The notes under the pieces: model-generated
Seen by the model: only the letters and a program-made list of their open reading frames with translations
Told to the model about the DNA's origin: nothing
The model's database searches: none
Assembly: GCA_900547565.1 (NCBI GenBank)
Contig: URHI01000105.1
Span: 1-6,734, forward strand
Origin: an uncultured Eubacteriales bacterium
Lineage (GTDB): Bacteria; Bacillota; Clostridia; Oscillospirales; CAG-272
Direction of reading: 5' to 3'
DNA length: 6,734 nt
In this document: one piece after another, positions 1 to 5,992 of the stretch
Numbering within the stretch: position 1 is the first letter of the stretch
Layout: every line of letters starts with the position of its first letter
Position numbers and translations under genes: made by a program

Positions 1-1
1 G

Positions 2-154
2 GTCATACGGGCGGGGGCGGACGCGGTATATCTGGGCGGCAGCCATTTTGGAGCCCGCGCATATGCGAATAATTTTAATGAGGAAGAATTGCTGCGTGCC
101 ATCGACTATGCACATATCCATGGCAGACACTGCCACGGCTCGGAGAGTTCATAA
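2..154 (+). pseudogene. U32-family peptidase, N-terminal fragment, truncated at a junction
   Basis: Frame 2 is open from the left edge to a TAA at 152-154. It begins VIRAGADAVYLGGSHFGARA and continues YANNFNEEELLRAIDYAHIHG, which is the conserved N-terminal strand-and-helix region of U32 peptidases (typically AGADAVYLGG...ARAYANNF...A..YAH..G). Roughly the first 18 codons of such a protein would lie before the window. The resemblance ends near base 124-127. The family would continue with a KVYxTxN-like segment, but here the frame reads RHCHGSESS and stops, and that tail is the next gene read out of frame. About 40 recognisable residues remain of a protein normally about 400 to 800 residues long, so no active peptidase can be made. 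U32 members act on collagen-like peptides or in RNA/tRNA modification; which subfamily this was cannot be told. Confidence 0.8.
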
Positions 155-708
155 CGTCGCTCGGAAAAGAGCTTGACCCCGCGCGGTTTGACAACCCCGC
201 CAAAAACGTATGGATAGCAAAGACCGCAAAAGTAGCGCCCACCGCCTCGATAACAGGCCCCGTCATTATTTGCGACGCGGCAGAGATCCGTCAGTGCGCC
301 TATATCCGCAGCAATGCTGTCATCGGAGCCGGCTCGGTCATCGGCAACTCGTGCGAGGTCAAAAACGCTATCATCTTTGACAGCGTACAGGTGCCGCACT
401 TCAACTACGTAGGCGATTCGATACTCGGCTTCCGCTCGCATATGGGCGCCGGTGCCGTAACGTCCAACGTCAAAAGCGACCGCACCCCCGTTGTCATTCA
501 CTACGGCGATGCCGCAATCGAAACCGGACTGCGCAAAATGGGAGCCATGCTCGGAGACGGCGTCGAAGTCGGCTGTAACAGCGTGCTGAATCCGGGTACC
601 GTCATCGGGCGCGGAAGCCGCATCTATCCGCTGTCCAGCGTCCGGGGCTTCGTGCCGGAAAACAGCATTTTCAAGGCAGCCGGCAACGTGACCGCAATCA
701 GACATTGA
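115..708 (+). pseudogene. Left-handed beta-helix nucleotidyltransferase-like protein, 5'-truncated
   Basis: Frame 1 is open from 82 to the TGA at 706-708, but family resemblance begins at YPWQTLPRLGEFI (115 onward). About 197 residues are visible. They contain hexapeptide repeats of a left-handed beta helix (APTASITGPVII, AYIRSNAVIGAGSVIGNS, VGDSILGFRSHMGAGAVTSN, GTVIGRGSRIYPLSSVRGFV). This matches the stand-alone clostridial proteins usually labelled UDP-N-acetylglucosamine pyrophosphorylase, related to the C-terminal helix of GlmU and sugar-phosphate nucleotidyltransferases. Those are about 220 to 230 residues, so about 25 to 30 N-terminal residues are missing. No ATG lies between the last upstream in-frame stop (79-81) and the helix domain, and the preceding DNA belongs to a U32 peptidase gene in another frame. 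The copy is therefore probably unexpressed as a normal protein; an internal GTG at 391 would lose half the helix. No NTP-transferase domain is visible, so the true activity of the family member is not established. Confidence 0.8.
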
Positions 709-733
709 AAAGATCCATATAAATCAAGCGCCA

Positions 734-882
734 GACAGCCTACGGCTGTTAACGAGGAACGGGATTTATCGAGATTTCGGCGGATATCCCGTCGGCAGAC
801 ATAACTGCCGCAGTCAGGGTCCAAATATGCGGGCAACCGCAAAACAAAGCCCTGTCAAATGCTTCGATCGTTGAAAATCGAA
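734..882 (+). other. Non-coding run of five hairpins, candidate structured RNA
   Basis: No gene is seen between the stop at 708 and the repeat element at 899. The sequence holds five successive inverted repeats. ACAGCC 735-740 pairs with GGCTGT 744-749. ACGGGAT 759-765 pairs with ATCCCGT 786-792. CGGCAG 793-798 pairs with CTGCCG 805-810. CAGGG 815-819 pairs with CCCTG 850-854 and encloses TGCGG 828-832/CCGCA 837-841 closed by a GCAA (GNRA-type) loop. TTCGAT 863-868 pairs with ATCGAA 877-882. None is followed by a T-run, so they are poor intrinsic terminators. The region could be the 3' end of the truncated gene's transcript, a 5' leader RNA for the downstream ligase, or decayed palindromic repeats. 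It does not match a riboswitch class that I recognise by eye. Confidence 0.35.
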
Positions 883-898
883 TAAAGAAAGGTTAATA

Positions 899-1016
899 GC
901 GTGAAAGTTGCTTCCATTTAAAAGTGAAATACACTTTTTCACGCACGAATTTTGCCGAGGCAAAATTCACTGATCACTGTTTGTGCTGCCGCAAAGCGGC
1001 AGAATGGAGATCAATC
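899..1016 (+). repeat. 118-bp palindrome-rich leader element, tandem copy 1
   Basis: This is the first of two direct tandem copies with a period of exactly 118 bases, differing at about four positions. It contains three inverted repeats. First, GCGTGAAA 899-906 with TTTCACGC 937-944, enclosing AAAAGTG 920-926 with CACTTTT 932-938. Second, GAATTTTGCC 947-956 with GGCAAAATTC 959-968. Third, CTGCCGC 986-992 with GCGGCAG 996-1002 around an AAA loop. It ends in a GGAG motif (1006-1009), but where the second copy has ATG this copy runs into the next unit (AATCGCGTG). Its ribosome binding site therefore has no gene of its own. The structure resembles a small non-autonomous palindromic repeat. No transposase or clear target-site duplication is visible. 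Confidence 0.85.
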
Positions 1017-1134
1017 GCGTGAAAGTTGCTTCCATCTAAAAGTGAAATACACTTTTTCACGCACGAATTTTGCCGAGGCAAAATTCATTGATCACTGTTT
1101 GTGCTGCCGCAAAGCGGCAGAATGGAGATTAATA
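1017..1134 (+). repeat. 118-bp leader element, tandem copy 2, carries the ligase ribosome binding site
   Basis: This second tandem copy has the same three inverted repeats shifted by 118 (third stem 1104-1110/1114-1120). It supplies GGAG at 1124-1127 followed by ATTAAT and the ATG at 1134, an ideal six-base spacing. The third hairpin ends only three bases before the GGAG, so folding or unfolding of that stem could affect ribosome access. In the repeat, GTG 1101 and ATG 1122 are also in frame with the ligase (extra residues MLPQSGRMEIN), but the spacing favours ATG 1134. An inverted relative of this unit precedes the gene at the right end of the window. Confidence 0.85.
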
Positions 1135-2849
1135 TGCAAAAACATAAAAAAAGCCAGCGCCGCTATACACCGGTGCTGTCCATGAAGCACTTCTCGCAAA
1201 TACTGAGAGACAACGGCGACAAGATCCTTTATATGTGGTACGATTCCGAGAGAGTTCTCCACGAAATGACTTACCGCGAAATGGCTGATATAATCCTGCG
1301 GCAGGCGGCGGCCTTTATCTCACTCGGCTGGCAGAACCGGCACATCGCCATCATAGGCGAAACATCTCCGTATTGGGTGGCAACATATGTGGCCGCAATA
1401 GCATCCGGCAACGTTGCGGTCCCGCTCGACCGCGAACTGGATATTGAGCAGATCGAAGGCTTTCTGACCTTTGCAGAGGTAGATGCCGTCGTTTATTCCC
1501 GCGCCTTCAACCAAAAATTTGAACACGCCATTGCCGAACACCCTACCGTGTCGCTGTTTATTCCGCTTGAGCCGGACAACGACCTCCCCTGCCCCGACGG
1601 CCACCGTATCACTCCCTATGAAGAACTGCTTGCACTCGGTGACCGGGCACTTGAAGCCGGTGTCACACCGGCAGATCCTACCGATATGGAACGAATGGCC
1701 GTCATGCTGTTCACCTCGGGCACGACAGGCACCAGCAAATGCGTTATGCTGTGTGAGAAAAACGTGGTATGCGCCGTCAACGCGGCGTGTGAGACGGTCG
1801 AGTTTTTCCCCGAGGACACCATAGTTTCCACGTTGCCCATACACCACACCTACGAGTTGTGCTGTATGCTGGCCGCCATGAATTACGGCATGCACATCGC
1901 CATAAACGACTCACTCAAGCATGTTATGCGAAATTTTTCATATTTCCGTCCCACCGGACTGATACTGGTGCCGCTTTTTGTCAACACCATGTACAAAAAG
2001 ATCTGGGACGAGGCCAAAAGAAAGAAAAAAGACAAGCTGCTGCGCGTGGCACTTGGTGCCTCAGGGCGGCTGCGCAAGGTCGGAATAGACCTGCGCGGAC
2101 TGCTGTTTTCTGACATAAACGGCGCTTTCGGCGGCCGGCTTGTCAAGATAGTCTGCGGCGGAGCGCCGCTCAATCCCGAGATCGCCGAAAAGTTTGAACA
2201 GTTCGGCATAACAATTACCGAGGGCTACGGCATCACCGAATGCTCGCCGCTCATTTCAGTAAATCCCTACTTCGCGCCGAAATCCGGCTCGGTCGGACCG
2301 GCGGTGCCGGGCTGTGAGGTGCGTATTGACGTAGAGCGCATAAATGACGCCGGATTTGAAGAGGGTGAAATACTTGTGCGCGGTGACAACGTCATGCTCG
2401 GCTACTACAAGCAGCCCGAGCAAACAGCCGAGGTGTTTACGCCTGACGGATTTTTCCGCACCGGTGACGAGGGGTATATGGACAGTGACGGCTATATATT
2501 CATTACCGGGCGCAAAAAGAGTGTTATTGTGCTGGAAAACGGCAAAAACGTGTTCCCGGAGGAAATCGAAGAATATCTGTCGCGGCTGGACTGCGTTGGA
2601 GAAAGTGTTGTGGTCGGCCGTGTCAAGGAGGGCAGTGACTCCGTGATCCTGACAGCGGTGATCTATCCCAACCCCGGCATGTTCCCGGCGGGCTGTGATC
2701 TTGATGCGGCAGCCGAGGTTATACGCAACGAGGTCAACAAGCTCAACCGGACACTTGTCGGCTACAAGCAGATACGTGCGGTCGAAATTCGGCGTACTGA
2801 GTTTGAAAAAACCACGTCGCGTAAGATAAAGCGTCATCTGGTAAAATAA
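1134..2849 (+). CDS. AMP-dependent acyl-CoA synthetase/ligase (long-chain fatty-acid CoA ligase-like)
   Basis: A complete 571-residue cytoplasmic or membrane-peripheral member of the ANL (adenylate-forming) superfamily. Such enzymes activate a carboxylic acid with ATP to an acyl-AMP and pass it to CoA. Visible motifs are the phosphate-binding TSGTTGTSK (194-202), YGITE (365-369), GEILVRGDNVMLGYY, the ribose-binding TGD (443-445), the hinge TGRKK (458-462), and near the C-terminus EKTTSRKIKR, where K564 fits the catalytic lysine of the A10 motif. The N-terminus is basic and has no signal peptide. The overall form suits clostridial COG1022-type long-chain acyl-CoA synthetases, but the acyl substrate cannot be read from the sequence and aryl or other acids are possible. 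No carrier protein, thioesterase or lipid gene lies beside it. The start is set by GGAG at 1124-1127 inside the repeat element. The gene stands alone, with 159 bases before the next one. Confidence 0.9.
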   Translation: MQKHKKSQRRYTPVLSMKHFSQILRDNGDKILYMWYDSERVLHEMTYREMADIILRQAAAFISLGWQNRHIAIIGETSPYWVATYVAAIASGNVAVPLDRELDIEQIEGFLTFAEVDAVVYSRAFNQKFEHAIAEHPTVSLFIPLEPDNDLPCPDGHRITPYEELLALGDRALEAGVTPADPTDMERMAVMLFTSGTTGTSKCVMLCEKNVVCAVNAACETVEFFPEDTIVSTLPIHHTYELCCMLAAMNYGMHIAINDSLKHVMRNFSYFRPTGLILVPLFVNTMYKKIWDEAKRKKKDKLLRVALGASGRLRKVGIDLRGLLFSDINGAFGGRLVKIVCGGAPLNPEIAEKFEQFGITITEGYGITECSPLISVNPYFAPKSGSVGPAVPGCEVRIDVERINDAGFEEGEILVRGDNVMLGYYKQPEQTAEVFTPDGFFRTGDEGYMDSDGYIFITGRKKSVIVLENGKNVFPEEIEEYLSRLDCVGESVVVGRVKEGSDSVILTAVIYPNPGMFPAGCDLDAAAEVIRNEVNKLNRTLVGYKQIRAVEIRRTEFEKTTSRKIKRHLVK

Positions 2850-2959
2850 TGGCCGGACAAAGACAGCTGTGCTGTGCCGGAGGTAATAATATTGTTGCTG
2901 AAGCGACAGCCGCCTGACGCATTACACCGTGTGCGCAGCGGTCTCCCCTTCATGTGAAC

Positions 2960-2973
2960 TGTAAGCCCTTACA
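2960..2973. promoter_or_regulatory. Palindromic operator-like site, resembles a catabolite-responsive element
   Basis: TGTAAGCCCTTACA is a perfect inverted repeat (TGTAAG, CC, CTTACA). Compared with the CcpA cre consensus TGWAANCGNTNWCA it agrees at every fixed position except the second central base (C instead of G). It lies 36 bases before the ATG of the first gene of a three-gene cluster that ends with a mannitol-1-phosphate dehydrogenase, a class often under carbon control. A CATAAT at 2982-2987 could be a -10 box, but no convincing -35 box is seen. The mismatch falls in the most conserved part of cre, so a different regulator or a chance palindrome remains possible. Confidence 0.35.
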
Positions 2974-2995
2974 CCCAAAATCATAATAAACGATC

Positions 2996-3001
2996 AAGGA
3001 G
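2996..3001 (+). promoter_or_regulatory. Ribosome binding site of the S51 peptidase gene
   Basis: AAGGAG is followed by seven bases and then ATG at 3009. This near-perfect Shine-Dalgarno match fixes the start in preference to the second ATG two codons later. Confidence 0.8.
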
Positions 3002-3008
3002 CCGCACC

Positions 3009-3692
3009 ATGTTAATGATCCTCAGCGGCGGCGGTGGCTACGCCAAAAACCCCGCGGCATACGAGCTGTTTGCAGCCAATGTAGATAAGCACCGCCCTGT
3101 GCTGTATATTCCCTTCGCTTCGATACCCGAAAATTATAATGAATCTTATGCAAAATTCACGCTGTCCATGGCAAATCTGGGCGTGTATTCAACCGTTCTG
3201 TGCAGCTCTCCCGAATTTTTCAGCCGGTATACGCCCGACGAGATAGGCGGCATATACTGCGCAGGCGGCAACACCTTCCGACTGCTCAAGCTGCTGAGGG
3301 AGTCGGGCGGACTTGACTGGATAGTCAGCTTTCTCCGCCGCGGCGGTACATATATCGGCTCCAGTGCCGGCGCCATAATCGGCGGTGCCGACATAATGCC
3401 CATTATTTATATGGATGCCAACGCCGTTATGCTGAGTGATACCCGCGGAATGGACATGATGGACGGTTATTCAACTATCGCCCACTACGGCGATTCGGCC
3501 TCCGAGTTTCGCAATAACGAGTGGTTTGCCGCAGTTGATATGCTGGCAACACAGTATAAAAAGCTGATAGCACTGTCGGAAGAATCGGCAATAGCTATAA
3601 CGGACACACGCAAATATGTTGTCGGCGAGCCGTGCCGTGTGTTCATCGACGGCAAGCCACGGGACATAGAAAACGGGTGTGACCTGCCCTGA
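3009..3692 (+). CDS. Peptidase S51 family protein (PepE/type 1 glutamine amidotransferase-like)
   Basis: A 227-residue cytoplasmic protein, close to the usual length of dipeptidase E. The central GGNTFRLL (86-93) and the nucleophile elbow GSSAGA (117-122) are the family signatures. S119 is the expected catalytic serine. AHYGD with H159 corresponds to the histidine region (NPHF in E. coli PepE). The third triad member is less clear; D128 in GADIMPI is the nearest candidate but may be displaced by one residue from the E. coli aspartate. PepE cleaves Asp-X dipeptides; relatives include cyanophycinases and uncharacterised hydrolases, so the substrate is open. No signal peptide is present. It is the first gene of a tight same-strand cluster, 33 bases before the kinase gene. 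Confidence 0.85.
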   Translation: MLMILSGGGGYAKNPAAYELFAANVDKHRPVLYIPFASIPENYNESYAKFTLSMANLGVYSTVLCSSPEFFSRYTPDEIGGIYCAGGNTFRLLKLLRESGGLDWIVSFLRRGGTYIGSSAGAIIGGADIMPIIYMDANAVMLSDTRGMDMMDGYSTIAHYGDSASEFRNNEWFAAVDMLATQYKKLIALSEESAIAITDTRKYVVGEPCRVFIDGKPRDIENGCDLP

Positions 3693-3725
3693 TTCCGTCA
3701 CTGCAACACAGAGAGCTTGTTTAAC

Positions 3726-4568
3726 ATGAAAAAAATTCTTGCAATACATGATCTGTCCTGCTTCGGGCGGTGTGCGCTGACGGTCGTCATGCCCATACTC
3801 AGCTCCATGGGGCATCAGGTCGTACCTCTGCCGACCGCACTGCTGTCAACTCACACCGGCGGCTTCACCGATCTGCACTTTCGCGATCTGTCCGACGATA
3901 TGGAGGCAATCATCCGCCATTTTGAACGTCTCGACCTGCATTTCGACGCCATATACAGCGGTTTTCTCGGCAGTGCGCGGCAAATCGGCATAGTTTCTGA
4001 TATAATCAACCGTTTCGGCGACGGTGTGCCTGTCGTAGTCGATCCCGTCATGGGCGACGACGGCAGCCTGTACTCAACCTATAACGACGAGCTGGTGGCC
4101 GGAATGGGCCGGCTGTGCCGTATGGCGGACATAATCACTCCCAATGTAACCGAGGCCTGTTTTCTGACCGGCAAGCCGCAGATCGGAGCACTGGAAAACG
4201 AACAGCAGGTGTACGAGGCTGCCGACAGCCTGTGCCGAGAGCTGGAAAAACGCTTCGGAACACGGCGTATCGTCGTCACCGGACTGTGCGCGGGTGACGC
4301 AATTTCAAACGCCTGCCTCGACGGCGGAAGCCTGAGGCTGATAAGCGCACCGCGTCTGCCGCGCAGCTTTCCCGGCACAGGAGAGGTGTTTACCTCGGTG
4401 CTGACCGGCATGCTGGTGCACGGGGCGTCACTGTCCACTGCGGCACAGGCCGCGGAGGACTTTACCTTCAAGGTAATAAACCGCTCGCAGGCCTCGCCCG
4501 AGCCGTCACGCAACGGCGTTATGCTTGAAGATCAGCTCGGTCTGCTGTCAAAATACGCAAAGCAATAA
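3726..4568 (+). CDS. Pyridoxamine/pyridoxal kinase, PdxY-like
   Basis: A 280-residue ribokinase-fold enzyme that would phosphorylate pyridoxal or pyridoxamine with ATP for pyridoxal-phosphate salvage in the cytoplasm. Visible features are the N-terminal KKILAIHDLSCFGRCALT, the substrate-loop region LPTALLSTHTGGF, YSGFLGSA, the VDPVMGDDG segment (D106), TPNVTEA, and near the C-terminus PGTGEVFTSVLTG. In characterised family members this last motif is G(T/V)GD, whose Asp is the catalytic base; here residue 220 is Glu (codon GAG at 4383-4385). The ATG at 3726 is chosen because GAGAG at 3711-3715 is spaced ten bases away; a TTG at 3717 would add only MFN and sits too close to that site. The gene lies between the S51 peptidase and mtlD genes with short gaps, so co-transcription is likely, although no functional link among the three is obvious. 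Confidence 0.85.
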   Translation: MKKILAIHDLSCFGRCALTVVMPILSSMGHQVVPLPTALLSTHTGGFTDLHFRDLSDDMEAIIRHFERLDLHFDAIYSGFLGSARQIGIVSDIINRFGDGVPVVVDPVMGDDGSLYSTYNDELVAGMGRLCRMADIITPNVTEACFLTGKPQIGALENEQQVYEAADSLCRELEKRFGTRRIVVTGLCAGDAISNACLDGGSLRLISAPRLPRSFPGTGEVFTSVLTGMLVHGASLSTAAQAAEDFTFKVINRSQASPEPSRNGVMLEDQLGLLSKYAKQ

Positions 4569-4598
4569 AAAATAATAATAGAAAGCAGGTTTTTCAAT

Positions 4599-5819
4599 AT
4601 GAAAGCAGTAATGTACGGAGCCGGCAACATCGGCCGCGGCTTTATAGCCAAAAGATTTTTCCTCTCCGGCGCTGACACCACATTCATTGATGTCAACACC
4701 GAGCTTGTTGACCGGCTGAACGCTGCCGGAAAATATCCCGTTTATGTGACCCGGGGGAATGAGTACGTTCCGGAGTGGGTAGAACGCATAAACGCCGTCA
4801 ACGGCCGCGATGAACAGGCCGTCATCAATACAATAGCCGACACCGACATAATGGCAACCGCGCTGGGCGTCAACATTCTTCCCCGCGTGGCCGAGCTGCT
4901 TGCCAATGCCATTGTGGCACGTATGAAAAAAAGCGGACGGCCGCTTAATATACTTATCTGTGAGAATCTCATCGGCTCCGATTCATATCTTCGCGGGCTG
5001 GTCGAGCCCCATATTCCCGCCGAGGCCAAGGATTTCTTTGACAAGAACATAGGCTTTGTGTGCGTTTCGGTGTGCATTACCGTACCGCCCACACCCCAGC
5101 GGTTCCTTGACGAAAACCCGCTGTCCGTCTGCACAGACAATCACAGCGAGCTGCCTGTTGACCTGGCCGGGTTCCGTCCCGCCGGTGCCCCGTTGCCCAA
5201 GATCGACAGCATGGTCGCCTTTTCTCCCTTCAGCTTTTTCATTGAGCGCAAGCTGCTGGTTCACAACATGGGGCATGCACTCATGGCTTATTACGGCCGG
5301 ATCAAGGGATATAACATGATTTACGATATCGCCTGCGACGGCGAGATCAAATATGTGCTGACCCGTGCGCTGCTTGAGTCCGTCCGCGCACTGGCAAAAC
5401 GCCACAATGTCAATACCGACGACCTGCTGCAGTTTGTGGAGGATCTTATGGTTCGCTTTGAGAACCCGTTGCTCATAGACGATGTGCTGAGAGTCGGCAA
5501 GGATCCCAAGCGCAAGCTGTCGGCCGGCGACCGGCTGGGCGGAGCTTTCAAAATGGTTCGGAACATGGGTGGTGTGCCCGCGCACATCGGCGTAGGTATT
5601 GCGGCAGGACTGTTGTTTGATCATCCCGACGATCCCATCGCGCTGGAGGTTTCAGGTTATACGCGTGAGGCCGGAGTTGCCGCAGCGCTGGAAAAATACT
5701 GCTCCATTACCGACCCGGCTGACGTGGAAATGATTTCGACGTTCTATCGTCTGCTGGACGAAAAAGCGCCTTTTGCCGAGCTGGTTTCGGCTTTGAGCGG
5801 CTATAAGAGTCTGCACTGA
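4599..5819 (+). CDS. mtlD: Mannitol-1-phosphate 5-dehydrogenase
   Basis: A 406-residue cytoplasmic enzyme of the polyol-specific long-chain dehydrogenase family, expected to interconvert mannitol 1-phosphate and fructose 6-phosphate with NAD(H). The Rossmann motif GAGNIGRGF (7-15) is followed by an acidic D31 at the end of the second strand, consistent with NAD preference. ERKLLVHNMGHALMAYYG carries the K-x4-N-x2-H catalytic pattern (K218, N223, H226). RFENP...DDV.RVG and RKLSAGDRL further match E. coli MtlD. The family's DRI before VPP is replaced by CIT (159-161), which could alter substrate contacts. It is slightly longer than E. coli MtlD (about 380). A GCAGG sequence ends nine bases before the ATG, and the gene ends in tandem stops TGA TAA. 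No mannitol PTS genes (mtlA, mtlF, mtlR) are visible, so it may be an orphan polyol-phosphate dehydrogenase. Confidence 0.85.
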   Translation: MKAVMYGAGNIGRGFIAKRFFLSGADTTFIDVNTELVDRLNAAGKYPVYVTRGNEYVPEWVERINAVNGRDEQAVINTIADTDIMATALGVNILPRVAELLANAIVARMKKSGRPLNILICENLIGSDSYLRGLVEPHIPAEAKDFFDKNIGFVCVSVCITVPPTPQRFLDENPLSVCTDNHSELPVDLAGFRPAGAPLPKIDSMVAFSPFSFFIERKLLVHNMGHALMAYYGRIKGYNMIYDIACDGEIKYVLTRALLESVRALAKRHNVNTDDLLQFVEDLMVRFENPLLIDDVLRVGKDPKRKLSAGDRLGGAFKMVRNMGGVPAHIGVGIAAGLLFDHPDDPIALEVSGYTREAGVAAALEKYCSITDPADVEMISTFYRLLDEKAPFAELVSALSGYKSLH

Positions 5820-5854
5820 TAAGTGTTGGCCGGAGGTTCGGCAGTCTGACAAAG

Positions 5855-5894
5855 AAAAATCACTTTACTGCTGAAAGGCGGTAAAGTGATTTTT
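5855..5894. terminator. Bidirectional intrinsic terminator between convergent genes
   Basis: AAAAATCACTTTAC (5855-5868) is perfectly complementary to GTAAAGTGATTTTT (5881-5894). In RNA of the plus strand the stem can extend by U·G, G-C, C-G and U·G pairs to a GAAA tetraloop, giving about 18 pairs. An A-run on one flank and a T-run on the other let it end transcription from either side: mtlD on the plus strand (stop 36 bases upstream) and the EEP-family gene on the minus strand. Confidence 0.85.
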
Positions 5895-5937
5895 GAGTTT
5901 GGGGAGAGATAGTTAGTTGGGCATTGGAGGCTATAGT

Positions 5938-5989
5938 AATATTGTTCTTGTAAGACAATATTCCCATATTCTGCAAGGCAAGCTGCCTT
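5938..5989. other. Two inverted repeats downstream of the EEP gene
   Basis: Between the terminator and the minus-strand EEP stop (5993) lie two further inverted repeats. AATATTGTTCTT (5938-5949) pairs with AAGACAATATT (5952-5962), eleven pairs with one bulged T. AAGGCA (5975-5980) pairs with TGCCTT (5984-5989) around AGC. The second starts just past the stop codon on the minus strand, but neither is followed by a clear T-run. They may protect the 3' end of the mRNA. The rest of 5895-5992 shows no gene. Confidence 0.4.
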
Positions 5990-5992
5990 CTG

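Noticed and set aside
734..882. tRNA or CRISPR repeats in the left intergenic region
   Set aside because: No cloverleaf with a T-loop motif can be drawn, and there are no evenly spaced identical repeats with unique spacers.
871..897. Possible promoter TTGAAA with GTTAAT ahead of the repeats
   Set aside because: The spacing is only 15 bases, the -10 match is four of six, and the -35 overlaps a hairpin loop; too weak to list as a feature.
1004..1039. An 11-codon frame (MEINRVKVASI) starting in repeat copy 1, a possible leader peptide
   Set aside because: It arises from the repeat joining itself, lacks its own ribosome binding site upstream, and has no regulatory-peptide features.
952..1185. 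A 77-codon open frame across the tandem repeats on the plus strand
   Set aside because: It merely reads the repeat unit and overlaps the ligase start; it has no ribosome binding site and no recognisable protein character.
2850..2880. Imperfect hairpin CCGGACA/TGTGCCGG after the ligase gene as its terminator
   Set aside because: It has a bulge and no T-run after it, so intrinsic termination here is not supported.
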